A stretch of DNA of 12,020 nucleotides from Rickettsiales bacterium. Its GTDB lineage: Bacteria > Pseudomonadota > Alphaproteobacteria > Rickettsiales > UBA1997. Positions 1 through 6,928 of this stretch are shown in pieces. Every line of letters starts with the position of its first letter. Within the stretch, counting starts at the first letter, position 1. Under the pieces are notes generated by a model, which searched no databases, was not told the DNA's origin, and worked only from the letters and a program-made list of their open reading frames with translations. The stretch spans positions 1-12,020 of the forward strand of contig SHWK01000018.1 of NCBI GenBank assembly GCA_009693885.1, written 5' to 3'. The position numbers were made by a program, and so were the translations under genes.

Positions 1-1
1 T

Positions 2-229
2 AAAGGATACAAAAGGGATAGACCAGATGACAACGAAGCATTTTTAAATCATTTAAAGGATAAGTTGCGGGCAGTTTCAGAGGTTGCTGAGAATGGAGAA
101 ATTTTTTCTATGGCTAAGCGTTTGACTTTGGAAAGTTTAACGGATACTCCAAGATCAGCTCCAAGTGGAGCAGCTGCTGTTGATTGTGCGGCAAAGGTAG
201 CACCGTCGAAAACATGTCAAATATTGTGA
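2..229 (+). CDS. C-terminal part of an unrecognised protein (5' truncated by window edge)
   Basis: Frame 2 is open from the first base and ends at TGA 227-229, giving 75 residues of what must be a longer protein. The fragment begins with a charged, probably helical stretch (KGYKRDRPDD, then NHLKDKLRAVSEVAENGE) and ends in a small-residue tail rich in Ala, Ser and Pro (PRSAPSGAAA). It has no membrane segment and no motif I recognise, so I assign no function. The tail after the Ala-rich segment (VAPSKTCQIL) could be out-of-frame sequence after a frameshift, because another frame stays open across the stop (see 230-324). The gene lies just upstream of an IS derivative, so it may be a broken gene. 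Confidence 0.45.
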   Translation, partial: KGYKRDRPDDNEAFLNHLKDKLRAVSEVAENGEIFSMAKRLTLESLTDTPRSAPSGAAAVDCAAKVAPSKTCQIL

Positions 230-324
230 TAACGAGCCTCCTATCTTTGCAATGTGCTTTTTTGATCAATTTAGGAAGGGAGAAAGTGTGTTAGATTTGG
301 GGTACCTTGCCAAAAGATTTAGGT
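230..324 (+). other. Gap between gene fragment and IS; possible frameshifted continuation
   Basis: This 95-bp gap holds no complete gene. Frame 3 is open from 201 to a TAG at 327-329 that is supplied by the IS terminus, and from 228 it reads DNEPPIFAMCFFDQFRKGES and onward. This has the look of real protein sequence. One reading is that the preceding gene suffered a frameshift near 190-227 and its true continuation was cut by the IS at 325. The other is that the open frame is chance. I cannot decide from one sequence. Confidence 0.2.
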
Positions 325-337
325 TATAGTGCACCCC
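325..337 (+). repeat. Left terminal inverted repeat of the IS3 derivative
   Basis: TATAGTGCACCCC is the exact reverse complement of 738-750 and of 3763-3775, the right tips of the two IS copies in this window. The inner GTGCAC is itself a palindrome. Confidence 0.85.
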
Positions 338-425
338 AAAATTCAGACCAAAAAAATACAATTTAGTTAGACTTTTTCCTCATAAAAATTATTAATAATT
401 AATAAAAAATAACGAGGTAAAAAGC

Positions 426-713
426 ATGTCAAACTTATCAAAACACATAAAAAAATACAGTTCGGATTTCAAGCTAAAAGTAGTCTTAAAATATCTATCA
501 GAAAAAGTAACGATGGCAGAAATTTGCTCTGAATTCAACATTTCAAAAGCAACATTAAACAATTGGGTAAATCACTTTAAATCCAATAGCGGCAAGGTTT
601 TTAACGATTCGAGATCTGTTGATAAAAACAAAAAATCAGCAGAAAAAGAAATTGACAAACTTTATTCCAAGATCGGCCAATTAACCATCGAGCGCGATTT
701 CTTAAAAAGCTGA
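426..713 (+). CDS. IS3-family transposase OrfA (3' truncated)
   Basis: This is the DNA-binding OrfA subunit of an IS3-family transposase, 95 residues. Residues 11-52 form the typical helix-turn-helix (YSSDFKLKVVLKYL, then TMAEICSEFNISKATLNNW), which binds the IS ends. Residues about 70-95 (EKEIDKLYSKIGQLTIERDF) form the start of the leucine-zipper-like coiled coil. A GAGG ribosome-binding site at 414-417 sits 8 nt before ATG 426, which supports this start. In intact elements OrfA overlaps orfB and the two are joined by programmed -1 frameshifting; here the reading frame ends at a TGA (711-713) that belongs to the right terminus, because orfB has been deleted. The product may still bind IS ends but cannot catalyse transposition. 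Confidence 0.85.
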   Translation: MSNLSKHIKKYSSDFKLKVVLKYLSEKVTMAEICSEFNISKATLNNWVNHFKSNSGKVFNDSRSVDKNKKSAEKEIDKLYSKIGQLTIERDFLKS

Positions 714-750
714 ATTTTAGGAAAGTGGTTTGATGGAGGGGTGCACTATA
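708..750 (+). repeat. 43-bp right-end repeat, first copy
   Basis: These 43 bases (AGCTGAATTT to the ACTATA tip) are identical to 3733-3775. They are the shared right end of the two IS3 copies. Identity stops at 707 versus 3732, which marks the internal deletion junction of the first copy. Confidence 0.9.
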
Positions 751-852
751 GATTATCCAATTCAGGCAAGATCGTTAATCCAAGCTGGATTCGAATCTCA
801 AGAGACAGTTAATAGAGAATCGCATGGAAATTGGTATCATCACTTTAAATGA
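751..852 (+). pseudogene. Possible 3' remnant of a gene cut by the IS
   Basis: Immediately right of the IS tip the frame beginning at 751 is open for 33 codons to TGA 850-852 (DYPIQARSLIQAGFESQETV, then NRESHGNWYHHFK). It has no start of its own outside the IS; an ATG at 733 inside the IS end reads into it. The sequence looks more like protein than random AT-rich DNA, but I do not recognise it. It is not an obvious continuation of the fragment to the left of the IS. The stretch 853-946 after it has no supportable gene, only a 24-codon open frame at 867-941 without a ribosome-binding site. Confidence 0.25.
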
Positions 853-946
853 GATAATTAGTTAATATGAAAAAAATAAAATTGATAATCCATCTTCTCA
901 AACCAAGAGTAACCGGAGAATTACAAACAAAAAACAATTAAATCTC

Positions 947-2911
947 ATGATAAAACAAAACTTAAAATCAGCAATAAAATATCGCCCCGATATAGATGGC
1001 CTTAGAGCAATTGCAATTATTCCGGTGATAATTTTTCACTTTTGCAACCTACTCCCAAGTGGCTATATCGGTGTTGATATTTTTTTTGTAATTTCAGGAT
1101 TTTTGATCACAAAAATTATTTTGCAAGAACATGAATCAAGCCATTTTAGTTTTGTAAATTTTTATGCCAGAAGAATATTGCGAATTTTTCCTGCTTTATT
1201 TTTGATGCTTACGGTAAGTTTTATTTTTGCAGCCTTAATATTGAACACCAAAGATATGATCTGGTTTTCAAGAAGTATGCATTATTCTTCTTTGCAAATA
1301 TCAAATTTCTTTTTTCAAAGAACCGTCAATTATTTTGATGCCAATGAAGGATTTGAACCACTTATTCACACTTGGTCTTTAGCGGTTGAAGAGCAGTTTT
1401 ATTTGTTGATGCCCGCAATTATAATTTTTTTATTGCGCTTTAAAAACAAGAAAAATGCATCATTTTACGGCATAATTGTTTTGTCACTAATTTCTCTTAT
1501 TGCAAGCCAAATACTTGTTTTTGCCAATCAAAAAATTGCCTTTTATTCTTTGCTTTCAAGATTTTGGGAGCTAGGAATTGGCTGCTTACTTGCCTTTGAT
1601 AAAATAAAAATTTCTTCCGACAAAACCAATAAATCACTTTCTTTATTTGGTTTAGCACTGATTTTATTTTCAGCATTTGCGCTAAATTATTCTTACTTTC
1701 CAGGATTTTTGGCGATGATCCCCTGCCTTGGCGCGGCGCTAATAATTTTAACCGGAAAAAACACTAACACTTTTGCAGCCAAATTACTTTCTGGCAGATT
1801 TTTTGTTTTTACTGGACAAATCTCTTATTCACTTTATTTGTGGCATTTGCCGTTGCTGGCTCTATATAAAAAACATCAAGCAAATTCAGATTTAAGTTTG
1901 CTTGAAAATTTTATTTTAATTACAGTTTTGATCGCAATTTCTATAGCTTCATGGAAATTTGTTGAACTGCCTTTTAGAAAAAAATACGCCTCTTTTTTAA
2001 ACCGCAAATATGATGGAAAAATTAAATTTCAGCATCCGTTTCTTGCGGCAACAATTTGCATTTTGCTTCTTGCGGCAATTTCAACAATTTCACAAAAAAC
2101 TAATGGCTTTAATTTTCGATTAGCAAAAAGCGATTTGCTTAACACTTCAAACCTAGATCAATATGCCGAATTTGGCAAAAAATGCGGCATTGGAAAAAAC
2201 AGCGCACCATTTCCCAATATTGATGAATGTGTAATTGGCAAAAATCAAAAAAACTATGAAGTGGTGGTTTTTGGCGATAGCCATGCCGGACACTACTCGT
2301 CAGCCGTTTCTAATTGGGCAGAAAAACACGATTTATCAACAATGTCTTTTTATCTTTTTCTCTGTCCACCAGTTATTTCTGATGAAAATGGTTTGGCAAA
2401 TCAAAAATGTCAAGATTATCGAGCTCAAATAAAACAAATTTTGCAGAACAAATCTCACATAAAATATGTTTTTATCGCAGGAAGATGGAACGATATCTCG
2501 GATCCAATTTTATTTAAAAAACAAATTGCGGATACAATAAATTTTTTAAGCTCTTTAGATAAAAAAATAATCGTGATGGGATCGATTCCCGATTCAAGAT
2601 TGGCAGGCGCAAAAACCACTCCCTTAGAGTGCATTGAAAATAAATTAACGCCAATACAAAAATTTTTTCCAACTAAAGATCAAAACTGCTCAAGTCTTCC
2701 CTTCTCTGCCTTTAAAAAACAATTTGAATATGCAGAAATTATAAAAGATATGGTAAAAAAATATCAAAACGTCACTTACTTTGATCCTTTTCAATATTTG
2801 TGCGATAGCCAAAATTGTTATTTTATTAAAGACAAAAAATTGCTTTATGCCGATAAAGATCATCTAAATATAAACGGATCAGAATACATTAAAAATTTCA
2901 TTAAAAATTAA
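947..2911 (+). CDS. Membrane O-acyltransferase with C-terminal SGNH domain (OafA/YrhL type)
   Basis: This is a 654-residue acyltransferase-3 family protein fused to an SGNH esterase-like domain, the architecture of OafA-type enzymes that O-acetylate lipopolysaccharide or other surface glycans using cytoplasmic acyl-CoA. Residues about 12-350 hold roughly ten membrane segments and family motifs: RPDIDGLRAIA with the conserved Arg20 and His31, FFVISGFLIT, FYARRILRIFPAL, HTWSLAVEEQFYLL (141-154) and YSLYLWHLP. A further membrane helix near 365-385 leads to the SGNH domain, with block I GDSH at 443-446 (nucleophile Ser445) and block V DKDH at 636-639 (Asp636, His639). Both halves look complete. 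The acceptor cannot be told from sequence. There is no clear Shine-Dalgarno site, and the start is chosen because YRPDIDGLRA must lie near the N-terminus. It is the only intact gene between the two IS copies, and it ends 3 bp before the TpsB remnant. Confidence 0.9.
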   Translation: MIKQNLKSAIKYRPDIDGLRAIAIIPVIIFHFCNLLPSGYIGVDIFFVISGFLITKIILQEHESSHFSFVNFYARRILRIFPALFLMLTVSFIFAALILNTKDMIWFSRSMHYSSLQISNFFFQRTVNYFDANEGFEPLIHTWSLAVEEQFYLLMPAIIIFLLRFKNKKNASFYGIIVLSLISLIASQILVFANQKIAFYSLLSRFWELGIGCLLAFDKIKISSDKTNKSLSLFGLALILFSAFALNYSYFPGFLAMIPCLGAALIILTGKNTNTFAAKLLSGRFFVFTGQISYSLYLWHLPLLALYKKHQANSDLSLLENFILITVLIAISIASWKFVELPFRKKYASFLNRKYDGKIKFQHPFLAATICILLLAAISTISQKTNGFNFRLAKSDLLNTSNLDQYAEFGKKCGIGKNSAPFPNIDECVIGKNQKNYEVVVFGDSHAGHYSSAVSNWAEKHDLSTMSFYLFLCPPVISDENGLANQKCQDYRAQIKQILQNKSHIKYVFIAGRWNDISDPILFKKQIADTINFLSSLDKKIIVMGSIPDSRLAGAKTTPLECIENKLTPIQKFFPTKDQNCSSLPFSAFKKQFEYAEIIKDMVKKYQNVTYFDPFQYLCDSQNCYFIKDKKLLYADKDHLNINGSEYIKNFIKN

Positions 2912-2914
2912 CCG

Positions 2915-3332
2915 ATGAAAAATTATTTTTTAATGACAATTTTTTTGCTATTCTCATTAAATTCTTATGCGGCAAATGTTGATCAAAACACCATCAACCA
3001 ACAAGATTGGATCACGCGCCAACAACAAAATAAAATCGAAGAAGATCGTCGCCTAAAAGAGCAAGAAACCATCTACAAAGAACGCGCTCGCAAGAAAAAA
3101 GAATCTGCGGTTAATGAAGGCGAAGCCAAAGTTTACATCGCCAATCAAAAAATATTTCCAGCACACGCAACAGTTGGTTATGATAATTTGGGAAATGATT
3201 TTACGGGAGTAAAAAGAACGAACTTTTCTGGCGGTTTGGATAATCTGCTTTCGTTGAATGACTCTATCAACTCTAAGCTACTCGACCAATCTAAGCGATA
3301 ACAGCCAAGAAAAAGATATTAAGTCATTTTCT
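2915..3332 (+). pseudogene. Remnant of a TpsB (FhaC/ShlB/HecB-type) two-partner secretion transporter
   Basis: The open frame 2915-3301 gives 128 residues. Residues 1-19 are a signal peptide (cleavage after YAA), and about 20-66 are a Gln/Glu/Arg-rich helical segment (QDWITRQQQNKIEEDRRLKE) like the N-terminal plug helix and linker of TpsB proteins. Residues about 72-117 (ATVGYDNLGNDFTG, then LDNLLSLND) match the family's first barrel strands, where a DN-G-TG pattern is usual. The two POTRA domains expected between these parts are absent, which implies an in-frame internal deletion. At about 3260 the homology moves to another frame, which reads LSTLSYSTNLSDNSQEKDIK to about 3332, so there is also a frameshift, perhaps loss of one CT unit in GACTCTATC. 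IS3 sequence begins at about 3333 and the remaining barrel is gone. TpsB proteins normally have about 550-600 residues. No TpsA partner is present. The family call is from pattern memory. Confidence 0.6.
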
Positions 3333-3707
3333 ATGGATACAGAATTCTGCCTAAGCGTTCTAAACAAAGGCTTGGAACGATATAAGTCAGAGATTATAAA
3401 TTCTGATCAAGGCTCGCAATTTACCTCGAATGATTAGATAAATTCTTTAAAAAGTAATGATATTAAAATCAGTATGGATGGCGTTGGTCGCTGGGCCGAT
3501 AACATTTTTATCGAAAGATTTTGGAGGACTTTAAAACAAGAGCAGATTTATATAAATCCGAGTGATAATATTGCGGAGTTAAAGCAACAAATTGATTCTT
3601 TTATCGAGTTTTATAATTATCAGAGACCTCATCAAGCGCTGAAATATTTAACGCCTTCGCAGGTTTTTTTTGGGGATAAATTACAAAAAAAAGAGTTGGT
3701 TTTTTAG
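3333..3707 (+). pseudogene. IS3-family transposase OrfB, C-terminal remnant with internal stop
   Basis: The frame reads MDTEFC, then SDQGSQFTSND, a TAG at 3435-3437, and continues in the same frame through ISMDGVGRWADNIFIERFW to TAG 3705-3707. The second Asp of the DDE catalytic triad (codon 3405-3407, in SDQGSQF) and the Glu (in FIERFW) are exactly 35 codons apart when the stop is counted as one, the D-35-E spacing of IS3 transposases. The YNYQRPHQALKYLTPSQVFF ending is also typical. The first catalytic Asp lies in the missing half. Truncation plus the in-frame stop mean no active transposase. The longest open part starts at ATG 3474, but that is not a real gene start. Confidence 0.85.
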
Positions 3708-3732
3708 GAGATTTTTTGAAGGGAAAAAGTCT

Positions 3733-3775
3733 AGCTGAATTTTAGGAAAGTGGTTTGATGGAGGGGTGCACTATA
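3733..3775 (+). repeat. 43-bp right-end repeat, second copy
   Basis: Identical over 43 bases to 708-750. It contains the right terminal inverted repeat (3763-3775). Read on the minus strand it supplies the last 14 codons and the TAG stop of the interrupted OsmC-type gene. Confidence 0.9.
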
Positions 3776-3979
3776 GAATCCATGCTTTTCTGCGGCCATT
3801 CCCATAATTGTTAACATGCAAGTTGCCAGTGATGTCGCCAATAAATCTGTCGGAGAAAATGCTTCACCTTTACCGTTATTATCAAGCGGGGCATCGGTGA
3901 TTAGCGTGTTGCCAGATTTTAGGTGAGTAGATTCAGTGCGTAATCCGTCGATATATTTTGTTTTTATTGTAACTGACAT
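3776..3979 (-). pseudogene. OsmC-family gene, truncated by IS after codon 68
   Basis: OsmC/Ohr-family proteins are cytoplasmic thiol peroxidases of about 135-140 residues that use two cysteines to reduce organic hydroperoxides. This remnant encodes the N-terminal half: residues 1-68 include DAPLDNNGKG, FSPTDLLATSLATCMLT with the family's first conserved Cys at position 54, and MAAEKHGF. After Phe68 the frame enters the IS terminus and adds 14 foreign residues (YSAPLHQTTFLKFS) before a stop at 3731-3733. The second conserved cysteine and the C-terminal half of the fold are lost, so peroxidase activity is very unlikely. The missing half is not in this window. The start is ATG 3977-3979, with no clear ribosome-binding site. 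Confidence 0.85.
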
Positions 3980-4061
3980 ATGGGCAAATAATGTAATTTT
4001 AGAAATGGTTCTTTGTAACTGAGTTTATTAAATAGTCCATTATCTTTTTTTGATGGACAAG

Positions 4062-4089
4062 AAGTTATTCAGGTTTAAGGGAATAACTT
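4062..4089 (-). terminator. Inverted repeat just downstream of polA, possible weak terminator
   Basis: AAGTTATTC (4062-4070) and GAATAACTT (4081-4089) are perfect 9-bp complements around a 10-nt loop, 9 bp past the polA stop. A second, smaller pair, GTCCAT (4035-4040) and ATGGAC (4052-4057), follows. On the minus strand no T-run follows the first stem, so intrinsic termination is doubtful; it could instead stabilise the 3' end of the polA message. Confidence 0.35.
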
Positions 4090-4097
4090 TATAGTTG

Positions 4098-6914
4098 CTA
4101 TTTCCAACTTTTACCAACCACAACATCAACCTTCAACGGCACATCCAGAGCCATCGCGCGCTCCATCTCTTCCTTAATTAACCGCGATACAATATCAACC
4201 TCATTTTCTGGTGCCTCAATCAATAATTCATCATGAATTTGCAAAATTATTTTTGCCACCAACTTTTTTTCCTTCATTTTTTTATCAAGTTTGATCATTG
4301 CTTTCTTGATAATATCTGCAGCGCTACCTTGGATTGGGGCGTTGATTGCCAAGCGTTCAGATTCAGCGCGAATAACCGGATGTTTATCATTGATACCGCG
4401 AATAAAACATTTTCTGCCGCCGATAGTTTCAACAAAACCATTTTGTCGCGCTAGCTCGATATATTTTTTCATGTAGGCATCAATGCCGGGATAAGTTGCG
4501 AGATAGGATTTTATATATTCTCCCGCTTCTTTGCGGCCAATTCCCAACTGCCTTGCAAGGCCGAATCCACTGATTCCATAGATGATACCAAAATTTATTG
4601 CCTTTGCTTTTGAACGAATTGCCGCCGTAACATCTTCTTCTTTTAACCCAAAAACCTGCGCCGCTGTAATGCGATGAATATCCTTATCTTCTTTAAAAGC
4701 AGTAATTAAATTTTCAATTTGTGCAATATGAGCAATAACGCGCAACTCGATTTGCGAATAATCTACAGAAATTAATGAGTGATTTTTTTCAGCAATAAAA
4801 CTTTGACGAATTTTTTTGCCCTCATCACTTTTAATTGGAATATTTTGTAAGTTTGGATTGCTCGAACTTAGTCTTCCTGTGATGGTTGAAATGCTTGAAA
4901 GATGAGTGTGAATTCTGCCAGTTTTTGCATTAATTTCTTTCGGCAAAGCATCGGTGTAAGTATTTTTTAATTTTGATAATTTACGAAATTCTAAAACCTT
5001 GTCAGCGATTTCAAATCCTTGCTCGGCAAGCTCTTCTAGCACTTCAGAATTTGTTGAAAGAACTCCAGTTTTTTTTGATTTTTTTGAAGAAGCAAGTTGC
5101 ATTTTTTCAAACAAAATTTCTCCAAGTTGTTTTGGTGATGCAATGTTAAATTCTTGTCCAGCTATTTTATGAATTTGATGACTTAAAGATAAAATTCTAT
5201 CGCCAAATTCTTGCGAAAGTTCGTGTAATTTTTTTGTATCAACCTTAACTCCGTTATTTTCTATTGAAGCTAAAATTGGCAATAAAGGTTTTTCGCAGGA
5301 TTGATAAGATGAAGTTAATTTTTCGCTAATAATTTTTGGCGATAAAATTTTATAAAGCTGCCAAAGTGCGTAGTTCTTGAATGCGTAGAATTCTACTTTT
5401 TTATTTTCATCACTAAATTGTTGCGGAATTTTTGATTTTTCCAGTTCATTAAATATTGCGGTGAAGTCGCGTGATTCAATATCTTCTACTAAATTTAAAC
5501 TGATTAATTCACGAAAATCATTTTTAATTGAAGAATTTAAAAGATGATTAATTAAAGATATATCTTCAAAAGCCTGCAAATCAAAGGTCTGCGGCCGAGC
5601 AAAGAAAAATGCGCGCATAAAATTCTTGGCATCAAAAAATATTTTCTTGATTGAATTATCGCTTAAGATTTCTTGCAAATTATCCAAAGATATAGCGTTG
5701 CTAGTTTTTTGAGTATCAAAATTAAAAAGATCAATCGCGCCATTTGTTGCAGCATTTTTTATCTCACAATAATAAATTTCTTTTATTGCCTCTTCGTGTT
5801 TTGAGCTTGATAGAGTAAGCGTGGTGATTTCATCATTGTTAGATTCATAATCAATTGTAACAACGCCATTTTCACGAGCTTGTTTTTTTATTTGTGCAAA
5901 AATTTCCGCAGAATCAATTATAATTTTTTTAATATCATCAAAATTTTCAGCAGCTATATAGGAGCTTTTTTGTGTATCAATTTTATTTGTGTGATTGTCA
6001 GCAGTTGAATTATTTATTGTAGAAGAGCTTTGCGGCACACTATTTCCTGCAACAGAAAATTCTTTTTTTACTCTTTCAACCAAAGATCTAAAGCCTTGTT
6101 TTTCTAAGAACAAAGCCAGCTTCCCACCATCAATATCTCGCACTTCTAAATCTTGCAGAGTGATTCCCATTTCAACATCTTCTTTTAAAGTAAGAAGAAT
6201 TTTAGATAATTTTGCTTTTTCAACACCATCAGTTAAAAGCTGGCGACGCTTCTCTTGCTTGATTTCATCGAGATGCTCAAAAATATTTTCTAAATTTCCA
6301 AAATGATTAATTAATTCTGCGGCAGTTTTGGGACCAATGCCTTTAACGCCGGGAATATTATCCGAGCTATCTCCCATCAAAGATAAAACATCCAAAACTC
6401 TTTCTGGCAAAACATCAAATTTTTCTTTTACTTCAAAAGCGCCAATCATTTTATTTTTCATCGCATCATACATTTTAATATATGGCGAAACCAGCTGCAT
6501 CAAATCTTTATCGGATGATATAATTAAAACTTTAAAATTTTCTTCGGCATATTTTTTAGCTAAAGTTGCGATAATATCATCCGCTTCAACGCCGACTTTT
6601 TCTAAAATTGCGAGATTTAAAGATTCAGCTGCTTCGCGCACGATAGAAAATTGTGGAATTAAATCTTCAGGGCAGGGTGGGCGATTGGCCTTGTAGGCGG
6701 GATAAATATCATTGCGAAAGGTTTTTGACCCAGAATCGAACACCACCGCAACATGGCTAGCATGTAAAGTAGCTAATAATTTTATTAACATATTGGTAAA
6801 GCCATAAACTGCTCCAACTGGCGTCCCATCTGATCTGGTGAGCGGTGGCAAAGAGTGGTAAGCACGAAAAACAAAGCCATAACCGTCAATTAGAACGAGT
6901 TTTTTTTCTATCAT
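4098..6914 (-). CDS. polA: DNA polymerase I
   Basis: DNA polymerase I fills gaps and removes RNA primers during replication and repair. This 938-residue protein has the usual order. The 5'-3' exonuclease spans residues 1-285, with LVLIDGYGFVFRAYHSLPPL, the acidic SSDKDL and GDSSDNIPGVKGIGPKTA. A Ser/Asn/Thr-rich linker follows (about 288-318). A 3'-5' exonuclease-like domain covers about 320-525, and the polymerase domain runs from about 540 to 938. Polymerase motifs are intact: motif A SVDYSQIELR (Asp718), the O-helix with Arg767, Lys771, Phe775 and Tyr779, and motif C HDE at 894-896. The proofreading domain keeps Asp355 and Glu357 (DYE), but exo II reads FDAKNFM (427-433) where NxxxD is expected, and exo III reads YAFKN (510-514) with Asn for Asp. 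Proofreading is therefore probably lost. The start is ATG 6912-6914; the exonuclease motif begins a few residues later, as usual. It is divergent from the CNNM-type gene. Confidence 0.97.
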   Translation of the reverse strand: MIEKKLVLIDGYGFVFRAYHSLPPLTRSDGTPVGAVYGFTNMLIKLLATLHASHVAVVFDSGSKTFRNDIYPAYKANRPPCPEDLIPQFSIVREAAESLNLAILEKVGVEADDIIATLAKKYAEENFKVLIISSDKDLMQLVSPYIKMYDAMKNKMIGAFEVKEKFDVLPERVLDVLSLMGDSSDNIPGVKGIGPKTAAELINHFGNLENIFEHLDEIKQEKRRQLLTDGVEKAKLSKILLTLKEDVEMGITLQDLEVRDIDGGKLALFLEKQGFRSLVERVKKEFSVAGNSVPQSSSTINNSTADNHTNKIDTQKSSYIAAENFDDIKKIIIDSAEIFAQIKKQARENGVVTIDYESNNDEITTLTLSSSKHEEAIKEIYYCEIKNAATNGAIDLFNFDTQKTSNAISLDNLQEILSDNSIKKIFFDAKNFMRAFFFARPQTFDLQAFEDISLINHLLNSSIKNDFRELISLNLVEDIESRDFTAIFNELEKSKIPQQFSDENKKVEFYAFKNYALWQLYKILSPKIISEKLTSSYQSCEKPLLPILASIENNGVKVDTKKLHELSQEFGDRILSLSHQIHKIAGQEFNIASPKQLGEILFEKMQLASSKKSKKTGVLSTNSEVLEELAEQGFEIADKVLEFRKLSKLKNTYTDALPKEINAKTGRIHTHLSSISTITGRLSSSNPNLQNIPIKSDEGKKIRQSFIAEKNHSLISVDYSQIELRVIAHIAQIENLITAFKEDKDIHRITAAQVFGLKEEDVTAAIRSKAKAINFGIIYGISGFGLARQLGIGRKEAGEYIKSYLATYPGIDAYMKKYIELARQNGFVETIGGRKCFIRGINDKHPVIRAESERLAINAPIQGSAADIIKKAMIKLDKKMKEKKLVAKIILQIHDELLIEAPENEVDIVSRLIKEEMERAMALDVPLKVDVVVGKSWK

Positions 6915-6928
6915 GATTTTTTCTTAAT

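Larger units (their letters stand above)
325..750 (+). mobile_element. IS3-family deletion derivative (orfA only, both termini kept)
   Basis: The element is bounded by perfect 13-bp terminal inverted repeats, TATAGTGCACCCC at 325-337 and its complement GGGGTGCACTATA at 738-750. Beyond these 13 bp the two ends share a second block, AAAATTCAG, at different distances from the tip (338-346 on the left; complement at 711-719 on the right). Inside is an IS3-type orfA (426-713), but the whole DDE-transposase orfB is missing: orfA runs directly into the right terminus at about 708. The length is 426 bp, against roughly 1.2-1.5 kb for intact IS3-family elements. I see no 3-4 bp target duplication (GGT on the left, GAT on the right). 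It cannot move by itself, but its ends could be recognised by a full-length relative elsewhere. Confidence 0.85.
3333..3775 (+). mobile_element. Right half of an IS3-family element (5' truncated)
   Basis: This is the 3' part of orfB plus the right terminus of an IS3-family element in the same orientation as the copy at 325-750. The right tip GGGGTGCACTATA is at 3763-3775, and the terminal 43 bp (3733-3775) equal those of the first copy. The left end, orfA and the first half of orfB are missing. The left boundary is placed at about 3333, where TpsB-like coding gives way to OrfB-like coding (MDTEFC), with an uncertainty of roughly 10 bp. The right boundary is exact because it interrupts an OsmC-type gene. 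Confidence 0.8.

Noticed and set aside
783..805. GGATTCGAATCTC resembles the T-arm of a tRNA
   Set aside because: It is simply the palindrome GATTCGAATC; no anticodon arm, D arm or acceptor stem can be built around it, and the bases to its left belong to the IS end.
867..941. 24-codon open frame just before the acyltransferase, possible leader peptide
   Set aside because: It has no ribosome-binding site and no regulatory codon run or attenuator structure; it is Lys/Ile-rich, as expected by chance here.
2235..2432. 65-codon open frame inside the acyltransferase gene
   Set aside because: It lies wholly within the SGNH domain coding sequence in another frame, with no ribosome-binding site or motif.
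4233..4476. Two overlapping plus-strand open frames opposite the PolA polymerase motifs
   Set aside because: They mirror highly conserved polA codons and have no start signals.
5995..6696. Two long open frames on the plus strand opposite polA
   Set aside because: They are antisense to conserved PolA 5' nuclease coding and show low-complexity Ser/Phe/Lys composition typical of shadow frames.
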